Source of the DNA: a virus | Reading direction: 5' to 3' (one strand) | Length of the DNA stretch: 21,757 nucleotides | IMG/VR virus record: IMGVR_UViG_3300034198_021211 | Location: 1 to 21,757 of that record | Part shown: positions 1 through 6,883 of the stretch, piece by piece | Position numbering within the stretch: position 1 is the stretch's first letter | Layout of the letters: each line of letters starts with the position of its first letter | Position numbers and translations under genes: made by a program | Notes under the pieces: generated by a model | The model's database searches: none | Told to the model about the DNA's origin: nothing | Seen by the model: only the letters and a program-made list of their open reading frames with translations

Positions 1-1
1 T

Positions 2-553
2 ATGCAGCTTGCGCAAGATATGTTTAAGCATGCAGGCGCAGCTGGCGCCGCATCAAAAGAATATGTTGCTTCTAAAGGCGATGTTGTTGAACAACATTCC
101 GGAAATAAACATACTGACCTAGAAGGCGATGATATTAAAAGCATAGCAGGTAATAAACATGTTATGATTAAAAATGGAGAACATGCTATCCATGTACAAA
201 ATGGTAATATGGATACAAAGGTTGATAAAGGCAGGTATCAAGTATACGCCTCAGACACAATAACAATTGAAAGTAAAACAAGAATAATTATAAATGTTGG
301 TAAAAGTTATATCGATATATCTCCAAAGGGTATTGAAATAGGTTCAGATGGATTTATAAATCTTTATGTTAATAAGGGTAAGGATAATCTTACTATTGCA
401 AACTATGGATCTGGCAGAGTTCAGCTTGGTGCTGGCAGTGGTTCAGCCGTTGTAGCTGGTAATGATGTTATTATTAAATCTAAAACTGGTACTACTATCG
501 AAAAAGGACCAGCAATTCCTCCATTACCATGGCCAGGTTTACCTCCTAAATAA
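2..553 (+). CDS. 5: Baseplate central spike / hub protein, gp5-like C-terminal part (5' end cut by window)
   Basis: The visible 183 residues are the C-terminal part of a spike protein; the frame is open to the window edge, so the ATG at base 2 is probably an internal Met. The sequence is a run of short beta strands with regularly spaced Gly, Asn and Asp (GNKH appears twice, about residues 34-37 and 51-54), as expected for the triple-stranded beta-helix needle of T4 gp5 and VgrG-like spikes. It ends in a Pro-rich tail (AIPPLPWPGLPPK). In T4 this needle punctures the outer membrane at the centre of the baseplate. The lysozyme and OB-fold parts of gp5 are not visible, so I cannot say whether this phage has them. 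The gp25 gene follows 16 bases later, which supports a baseplate role. The family call is fairly firm; the gp5 identity depends partly on context. Confidence 0.7.
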   Translation: MQLAQDMFKHAGAAGAASKEYVASKGDVVEQHSGNKHTDLEGDDIKSIAGNKHVMIKNGEHAIHVQNGNMDTKVDKGRYQVYASDTITIESKTRIIINVGKSYIDISPKGIEIGSDGFINLYVNKGKDNLTIANYGSGRVQLGAGSGSAVVAGNDVIIKSKTGTTIEKGPAIPPLPWPGLPPK

Positions 554-560
554 CTAAAAA

Positions 561-574
561 GGCTATTAAATGGC
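561..574 (+). promoter_or_regulatory. Ribosome binding/start context of the gp25 gene (GGCTATTAAATGGC)
   Basis: An A-rich AAAAAGG stretch (556-562) acts as a Shine-Dalgarno-like site before the ATG at 570. The block GGCTATTAAATGGC is nearly repeated at the gp8-like gene (9500-9513, GGGTATTAAATGGC), and a related GGGTATTACAAATATG precedes 17811. This fixes 570 as the start. Confidence 0.5.
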
Positions 575-1016
575 AGTTACTAGAGCGGATACTTTAACAG
601 CAACTCAAAAGAAATTGGAATATTACTCCGATTTTCTTGATAACTTTGATCGTTCACCGATTGGTAATGAGCTCGGAAGAGCGATAAATGAAAAAAGTAT
701 AAATCAATCTATTCGCAATTTATTGTTCACAGATTATGGCGAAAGACTTTTCCAACCAACTATAGGATGCGATCTTAGAAAAACTCTATTCGAACTCAAT
801 ACACCACAAAATTCAGAGTATATTTCGTTCACAATAAAGAATACATTGGATCAATATGAACCAAGAATAAAAGTTTTAGATGTATATATTGATGATGGAT
901 TTGGTGTAACTTCTAAAAATACAAGTGAAAATGAGATTTCAATATCAATAACTTACGTAGTAATAAATAAACCAGATCCATTAACAATAACAATTCTTCT
1001 AAAAAGAGCACGCTAA
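570..1016 (+). CDS. 25: Baseplate wedge subunit gp25 (GPW/gp25 family)
   Basis: A 148-residue protein, close in length to T4 gp25 (about 130). It carries the family core: a helix with SIRNLLFTDYGERLFQP (about residues 47-63), then GCDL (66-69), then YEPRI (96-100) with the EPR triad typical of gp25 and the type VI secretion protein TssE. In T4, gp25 sits with gp6 and gp53 in the wedge core and helps start sheath polymerisation at the baseplate. The gene lies directly before the gp6 homologue, the stop TAA abutting the next ATG, which suggests translational coupling. Older databases call this family a lysozyme; no catalytic motif supports that. The start is supported by the upstream AAAAAGG. 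Confidence 0.92.
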   Translation: MAVTRADTLTATQKKLEYYSDFLDNFDRSPIGNELGRAINEKSINQSIRNLLFTDYGERLFQPTIGCDLRKTLFELNTPQNSEYISFTIKNTLDQYEPRIKVLDVYIDDGFGVTSKNTSENEISISITYVVINKPDPLTITILLKRAR

Positions 1017-2789
1017 ATGGCTAATAATTCTCTTAATGTTTCTTTGTTAGATTTTGATAGCATCAAACATAATTTTAAGGAATATCTCAAATCACAACCA
1101 ACCTTTAAAGATTATAATTTTGAAGGTTCTAATATTTCTGTTCTTTTAGATGTTTTATCTTATAATTCTTATTTGAATTCATTTTATCTTAACATGATAG
1201 CGTCAGAAATGTTTTTGGACTCAGCTCAAAAGTTGGATTCAGTTATTTCACATGCAAAAGAGTTAAATTATCTTCCAAGATCTAGTCGTTCTGCAAAAGC
1301 AGTTGTTAATGTTGTTGTTGATGCAGTTGGTGTGATAAATCCTCTAATTGTACCAAAGGGGACAATTTTTTCTGGTAAAACTTCAACTAACAGTTTTAAT
1401 TTTGTTACCGATAAACAACATTCATATTTTTCAAGTAATACAATTTATGAAATTCCTAATTTAGAAATATATGAAGGTTCATATGCTCAAGATTCATTTA
1501 TAGTAGACTATAATGTGGAAACACAAAGATTTTTACTATCAAATCCTAATGTTGACACAGAGAGTTTAGAAGTATTAGTCAATGAAAATCTTGGTGATAC
1601 TATATATACATTCACAGAAAATCTTTCTAATTTGACTGGTAAATCTACTGTTTATTTCTTGCAAGCGACGTATAGTCAGCAATATGAAATATTTTTTGGG
1701 GATAATGTTTTTGGTAAGAAACCAAAGAATGGTTCAGTTATAACAGTTAATTATAGAGTAACAAGTGGTTCAGACGCTAATGGTATCGCATCGATTAACA
1801 TGGATACTGATATTGGTCCTTTTAACAAAGGATTGGTTAGTGTCATATCAGTAGATACAATTTCCCCTACTATTAGCGGTGCCAATGCTGAAAGTATTGA
1901 ATCTATCAGATATAATGCACCAAAACATTATCAAACTCAAGGTCGTTGTGTTACCACAAACGATTACATTTCTACAGTTTTAAGAGAATATCCAGAAATA
2001 CAATATGTGAATGTTTATGGTGGTTCTATTACAAATTCTGCTGTAGAATATGGAACAGTTTATATTTCACCAAGTACGTATGCTGGACATACTCTTTCTG
2101 AAACAAGAAAATTAGATATTAGATCTTATATTGGAGGTTTATCGCCGATAGGAACGAAAGTTTCTGTAGTAGACCCAGATTATCTTTATGTTAATATGTC
2201 AATACTTTTACATGTTAATTTTAGAAACACAACTATTTCACCAGCTAGTTTGGTATCAAACTGCATACAATCGGTCAAAGACTATAATTTAAACAATTTA
2301 CAAAATTTTAACACTGCATTTAGATTATCAAAAGTTGAACAAGCAATAAATGAAACAGATGTTGGTATTTTAAGCAATGAAACAACAACAACCATTTACA
2401 AATCTTTTTCGCCTCCATTAGATATTATTACTGCGGTATATTGCGTCTTTGATAATAAAATAATTAAAGGTTCTGTAAAAAGTTCTAATTTTGATTCTTT
2501 GGGCAAAACATATATACTCACTGACAGTATAAGCGGCATTGATGTTGGTACAGGTAAATTATATTTGTTTGAACAAAATACAAATGCAACAACTCCAAAT
2601 TATAGTTTAATTGGATCGGTTGATTATGATAATGGTATAATAAATGTAGATCATGTAATTTATCATAATATCAATGGTGGTTTAAATATTACAGCAACAC
2701 CTGTCAACCAAGACATTTACTGTTATAAAAATACTATTATAGAAATTGATACAATAACTGGTTTAACTTTTAAAGTAATTAGCGAATAA
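1017..2789 (+). CDS. 6: Baseplate wedge subunit gp6 (baseplate J family)
   Basis: A 590-residue homologue of T4 gp6 (about 660 residues), the protein whose dimers form the inner ring joining wedges. Seen directly: the N-terminal signature YNFEGSNISVLLDVLSYN (residues 33-50), matching T4's YDFEGS...DLLAYN region; a central J-like stretch with VNYRVTSGSDANGI; and a segment reading RYNAPKHYQTQGRCVTTNDY, the common gp6/J motif. The C-terminal 150 residues are beta-rich and less conserved. The ATG follows directly on the gp25 stop, with AAGAG (1004-1008) as the likely ribosome site inside the previous gene. The last base of its stop overlaps the next start (TAATG), so gp25, gp6 and gp7 are probably translated as a coupled set. 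Confidence 0.92.
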   Translation: MANNSLNVSLLDFDSIKHNFKEYLKSQPTFKDYNFEGSNISVLLDVLSYNSYLNSFYLNMIASEMFLDSAQKLDSVISHAKELNYLPRSSRSAKAVVNVVVDAVGVINPLIVPKGTIFSGKTSTNSFNFVTDKQHSYFSSNTIYEIPNLEIYEGSYAQDSFIVDYNVETQRFLLSNPNVDTESLEVLVNENLGDTIYTFTENLSNLTGKSTVYFLQATYSQQYEIFFGDNVFGKKPKNGSVITVNYRVTSGSDANGIASINMDTDIGPFNKGLVSVISVDTISPTISGANAESIESIRYNAPKHYQTQGRCVTTNDYISTVLREYPEIQYVNVYGGSITNSAVEYGTVYISPSTYAGHTLSETRKLDIRSYIGGLSPIGTKVSVVDPDYLYVNMSILLHVNFRNTTISPASLVSNCIQSVKDYNLNNLQNFNTAFRLSKVEQAINETDVGILSNETTTTIYKSFSPPLDIITAVYCVFDNKIIKGSVKSSNFDSLGKTYILTDSISGIDVGTGKLYLFEQNTNATTPNYSLIGSVDYDNGIINVDHVIYHNINGGLNITATPVNQDIYCYKNTIIEIDTITGLTFKVISE

Positions 2790-5700
2790 TGAACATAGAA
2801 AAATATATTTCACCATTCATTGAAAGTCAATTCCCTCAATTCTACCAAGAAGAGGGTGAACAATTTATTGCATTCGTTAAAGCATATTATGAATGGATGG
2901 AATCAGAAGGTAATATAATCAATCAAACAAGATCATTGTTGGATTATAGAGACATTGATACCACATTACGAGATTATATTTCACATTTTAAACAAAAATA
3001 TATCAACTCTTTGCCAGAGAATGTTGTTGCAGATAAGAAATTATTGATCAAACATATTCTTGAATTATATAGATCAAAAGGAACAGAAGCATCTTACAAA
3101 TTCTTGTTTAAGATGTTATTTAATGAAGAAATTGAAGTTTATTTGCCAGGCGATCATATATTTAAATTATCCGATGGTGAATGGATATTAAAAAAATACA
3201 TTGAAATTTCTGATAGTCCTTATCTATCTGATATGATTGGTAAAGAAATTTATTCTACAACTACCAATTCAAGAGCTGTAGTTGATAACTATTTTATTGC
3301 TAGAGTTAATAATAAACTAGTTAACGTTATGTTTTTAAACGACTTAAGAGGTAATTTCAAATATGGCGAAAGAATATTTTGTGTAGAATTACCGCAAATA
3401 AATCAAGATAATGCTCCTATTATATTTGGTTCGCTTTCAACTGTTAGTATAACTAATGGTGGTTTGGGCTACAAAGTCGGCGATATTTTAGATATTCAAA
3501 ATAGTGGTGTTGGTGGAAAAGCAAGAGTTTCATCAACAACATCTAAGAATGGCGAAGTTACATTTGATATTATTAAAGGTGGTACAGGGTTTTCTTTAGA
3601 TGCAGTTGTAAATGTTGATGGTTTACAATTACCTATTAAAAAAATATACAGTAAAAATCCTGCTGTTGTTGCCACGAGTGCACCGCATAAATTAAAAAAT
3701 GGCAACTCTTTAAGAATTGATTTTACCACAAATGGGTTTGAACCTATCAATACTTCATTGTATTCTTATTTTGTTAATGTAATCAATACTACTGCATTTA
3801 GCACTTATACTGACATTACCTTAACAACACCATATGATGGAACAGCGCTTGGATCTCTATTAAATATTCAATATGTTACTAAAGCTAATCCAATCGTTTT
3901 ATCAACAAGAGGGATAGTTGTAAAAGAAGATCCAGAAAACCCTGGAGAATCGATTACAGTAACAGAAACAATTCAACATGGACTAGAAAACGGAGATCAA
4001 GTCGCAATTCAAAATGTTGAAGGAATGACTGAATTAAATGATAAAATATTTTTTGTTAAATCAAATAATCTTACAGAGTTCAGCCTTTATAGAGATAAAG
4101 GATTAACTATTCCTGTAAACAGCACAGGATTCACTACACATGAATCCAATACAGGTTATATTTTCACAAATACTCCAATATATGATATTGTACCAATTAA
4201 AAATATTGAAAAAACAAACCCTGTAAAAGTAGAAACTAGTACATTTCATTATCTAAAAGATGGTGATTTTATTAAGATAGATATTGTTAACGGAACAACA
4301 GAATTAAATGTTCTTAATTTTTCATATTATGTTAAGCTTTCTAACACAACAGCCTTTAGCTTATATTCTGATGAGAGTCTAACTACTCCTATTAACGGCA
4401 CAGGTTTTACAACATACGTATCTGGTGGGTTTATTTATAAATTTCCATTTTATTTTGGAAATACTGGTTATACATATCTCAATACTGGTGGTGAGGGAGC
4501 TACATTTAAAATAGGTTCTTTAGTAAATAAAGAAGTATTGAAAATTAACACAGATCATATTCATGATTACGTTCCAACTGTTCTAGACGATACAGAAAAT
4601 GGATATGCTTTAACTATTGATGATGTTATTGGTAATACAACCATTGGTACATATTCACATGGCAATATTGATGAATTTGCACCTGGTAACATTATTAAAA
4701 TGGGTGAGGTTGATGTCAGAGAATTTGATGTAGAAATAACATCAGAAACTTTGATGTCAAATGGTGAAATTTTATCAAACACTACTTTAGGAATTGGTAT
4801 ACTAGAAATCTCCGATGTAAATTCTTCATTTTTACCAGACGATTTGGTTTATCAAACAAATAATGATTTAGAGAATGGAACAAATACTGCAATTGGTGCT
4901 GTATATTATTCCCCTGATAAACTTTTAATTAAAAATGTATCAGGAACTCTCAATGATGCCAAAAAATTATACAATGCAAATGAAGATAGAAAGATTACAA
5001 AATTAAATGTTGTTAACATAACTGGCCAATTTGAAATTTCAAATCGAATTTTTCAAACAGATAATGGTTTGGTAAATGGTACAATAACAGCATCTGGTGT
5101 AGTATATTACTCATCAGGAGCTGATATTAGAGTTGATCAGCTTTCCGGAACATTTGTACAAGGAAAAATATTTAATACTGCATCAGATTCAAATGGGTAC
5201 GTTTCAAAGAAATTAACTTTTTATGTTGTGACAATAAATGGAACGTTTAATGTTTCTGATGTTGTTTATCAAACAAACGATAATACAAAAACTGGTAATA
5301 AAACAGCAACAGGTTTAGTATATTATTCTTCTGGTTCTACGATCAGAATTCATCAAACATCTGGAACATTTTCAACTAAAAAAATGTTTAATGATAATTC
5401 AAATTCAAATGGTGTGATTGATAGTATTACTACGGTTTCTGAAGCAGCTATTAAATTAAATTCTTATGCAGCTGTAGACACCATAGAAATACCAACTCTT
5501 ACACATTTAAAAGTAGTTAATACAGATGATACATTGTTAGCTCTAACTTCTGATGGTTATGCAGTTGATGGGAACCTTGTTGGAAATGTTCACAGTGAAC
5601 TTTTATATACTGGAACCATATTAAAAAGTAATATTTCTGGCACAACCTTAAAAATAAATACACCATATTCAGCTAAAACAGTTAGTGTTAATGCAAATTT

Positions 5701-6859
5701 AGTTGATGTCTTATCTAATTTGTTATATGCTAATAATCAAAATGGTTATTTTTTAATCGATAGAACTGTTTCTGTAGTTGGAAGAATTTCAGATGTGACT
5801 ATTTCGCACGCTAACCCAGCAGTTGTAACCACCACAGTAGTTGCTGATGCTAATTTTACTATATTTGAAAATGACCCTATTAAATTCAATACAAATGGAG
5901 GTTTACCTGCTGGTATTCAAGATTATCAATATTACCCTGAAAAAGTATACTATGCAGTAAATGTTGATGATGGTATCTATGGGTTTCCAGATTTAAGAAC
6001 TTTTAATATTGCGGAAACTCCTTCTGGTACACCAATTGCAACGACAAGTGATGGGTTTGGAACACACAATATTACAAACATAGTTGAGACAGGTATTTCC
6101 GCAACTGTAACACACAATAAAAGAATGACAGATTGGTTTCAATTTGGTATACCTTTACCATTTCCTTTCAATAGAAAAAATTTAGATACAAGAATATCTG
6201 TATTGATATATGTTGATAAGGAAGTTGGTACTATTGCATCATTGACTCAAATTAATCCAGGTACTGGATATAGCCTTGATCCTACAGTTTCTGTAATTGA
6301 ACCATTAGTAAAAGAATTAGGGTATTATGAATTATTTGGCCCATATGTGAAAACTTTGAAAGGATTTAATGCTTCTATAACTGCTAAGGCAATTAATGCT
6401 AATGGTATTGTTACTTCGATTGAAGTTATTGACAGTGGGTTTGGTTATGATAGAGATCAAACAGTTGAATTATTATCAAATTCTAACCCATATGCAGTAA
6501 CAGGAAAAACTGTTGTTGATTTAAATGGTACTGCCGCAGGATACTGGCTAGATAATAAAAGTTTCGTTAGTGATGAGATGTATTTACAAGATAGTAATTA
6601 TTATCAAAATTATGCATATGAAATTGTTGCTGAGAGAATGATGCATACGTATGAAAATTATGTTAAAGATTTGGTACATCCGACTGGTATGAGAATGTTT
6701 GGTAGATTTATAGTTAGAAGTGAAATTGACATTTCAACTGTTAACGATATTGTTGAGAGTGCTATCGTTCAGAAACCAAGAGAAGAATATTATCGTATCG
6801 ATAGTGGTAATATCCTTGTTGATAATACAACTATTCTTTCAGACAACGAAATTATATAA
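2789..6859 (+). CDS. 7: Baseplate wedge subunit gp7-like protein with a very large repeat insertion
   Basis: A 1,356-residue protein. The N-terminal 200 residues resemble the C-terminal third of T4 gp7: FVKAYYEWM (29-37), then YRSKGTEASYKFLFKMLFNE (94-113), nearly identical to the T4 stretch around KGIEASYKFLFKVLYNEE, then a region like T4's GQTIYTATGR. The end carries LVHPTGMRMFGRF (from 1295), matching T4's RFVHPVGFGF. Between them lie about 1,000 residues of beta-rich repeats: GxGY-type segments, three FCCH-like units (about 290-548) and three YQT/YYSSG units (672-879). T4 gp7 is about 1,030 residues and its long N-terminal part has no visible counterpart here. In T4, gp7 binds gp6, gp8 and gp10 in the wedge. 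Position between gp6 and gp8 homologues agrees. The homology is recalled from memory of T4 gp7 and would need a profile search; the repeats have no assigned role. Confidence 0.75.
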   Translation: MNIEKYISPFIESQFPQFYQEEGEQFIAFVKAYYEWMESEGNIINQTRSLLDYRDIDTTLRDYISHFKQKYINSLPENVVADKKLLIKHILELYRSKGTEASYKFLFKMLFNEEIEVYLPGDHIFKLSDGEWILKKYIEISDSPYLSDMIGKEIYSTTTNSRAVVDNYFIARVNNKLVNVMFLNDLRGNFKYGERIFCVELPQINQDNAPIIFGSLSTVSITNGGLGYKVGDILDIQNSGVGGKARVSSTTSKNGEVTFDIIKGGTGFSLDAVVNVDGLQLPIKKIYSKNPAVVATSAPHKLKNGNSLRIDFTTNGFEPINTSLYSYFVNVINTTAFSTYTDITLTTPYDGTALGSLLNIQYVTKANPIVLSTRGIVVKEDPENPGESITVTETIQHGLENGDQVAIQNVEGMTELNDKIFFVKSNNLTEFSLYRDKGLTIPVNSTGFTTHESNTGYIFTNTPIYDIVPIKNIEKTNPVKVETSTFHYLKDGDFIKIDIVNGTTELNVLNFSYYVKLSNTTAFSLYSDESLTTPINGTGFTTYVSGGFIYKFPFYFGNTGYTYLNTGGEGATFKIGSLVNKEVLKINTDHIHDYVPTVLDDTENGYALTIDDVIGNTTIGTYSHGNIDEFAPGNIIKMGEVDVREFDVEITSETLMSNGEILSNTTLGIGILEISDVNSSFLPDDLVYQTNNDLENGTNTAIGAVYYSPDKLLIKNVSGTLNDAKKLYNANEDRKITKLNVVNITGQFEISNRIFQTDNGLVNGTITASGVVYYSSGADIRVDQLSGTFVQGKIFNTASDSNGYVSKKLTFYVVTINGTFNVSDVVYQTNDNTKTGNKTATGLVYYSSGSTIRIHQTSGTFSTKKMFNDNSNSNGVIDSITTVSEAAIKLNSYAAVDTIEIPTLTHLKVVNTDDTLLALTSDGYAVDGNLVGNVHSELLYTGTILKSNISGTTLKINTPYSAKTVSVNANLVDVLSNLLYANNQNGYFLIDRTVSVVGRISDVTISHANPAVVTTTVVADANFTIFENDPIKFNTNGGLPAGIQDYQYYPEKVYYAVNVDDGIYGFPDLRTFNIAETPSGTPIATTSDGFGTHNITNIVETGISATVTHNKRMTDWFQFGIPLPFPFNRKNLDTRISVLIYVDKEVGTIASLTQINPGTGYSLDPTVSVIEPLVKELGYYELFGPYVKTLKGFNASITAKAINANGIVTSIEVIDSGFGYDRDQTVELLSNSNPYAVTGKTVVDLNGTAAGYWLDNKSFVSDEMYLQDSNYYQNYAYEIVAERMMHTYENYVKDLVHPTGMRMFGRFIVRSEIDISTVNDIVESAIVQKPREEYYRIDSGNILVDNTTILSDNEII
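3656..4430 (+). repeat. Three degenerate FCCH-like protein repeats in the gp7-like gene
   Basis: Three units start near nt 3656, 3887 and 4217. Each opens with NP and a run of Val/Ile, then an H-x-L-x-x-G-(N/D) turn (HKLKNGN, HGLENGD, HYLKDGD), then an asparagine-rich strand, then a TxFSxY-like strand (FSTY, FSLY, FSLY), ending in (T/I)P followed by GTA or TGF. The middle unit has the VEGMTELN motif seen in proteins labelled E1 FCCH domain. These are structural beta modules here, with no sign of ubiquitin chemistry. Confidence 0.65.
4802..5425 (+). repeat. Three tandem YQT/YYSSG protein repeats in the gp7-like gene
   Basis: Units of about 67-72 residues start at nt 4802, 5003 and 5219. The shared pattern is G-x-F/L, a few residues, (V/I)(Y/F)QT(N/D), NGT or TGN, then A(T/S/I)G-x-VYYS, a run of I/V strands, then SGT. 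A fourth related unit occurs in the gene at 17811 (see 18450-18660). Confidence 0.8.
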
Positions 6860-6867
6860 AACAAATT

Positions 6868-6874
6868 AAAGGGA
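6868..6874 (+). promoter_or_regulatory. Ribosome binding site AAAGGGA of the fibre gene
   Basis: AAAGGGA lies 9 bases before the ATG at 6884 inside the 24-base gap after the gp7-like gene, and supports that start. No perfect TATAAATA late element was seen in this gap. Confidence 0.6.
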
Positions 6875-6883
6875 TAAAGACAA

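Noticed and set aside
570-1016. Lysozyme activity for the gp25 homologue
   Set aside because: Old annotations use this name, but the protein shows only the structural gp25/TssE core and no catalytic motif.
3656-4430. Ubiquitin-activating enzyme function from the FCCH-like repeats
   Set aside because: Only the small beta module resembles FCCH; the adenylation domain and catalytic Cys domain of E1 enzymes are absent and the context is a phage baseplate.
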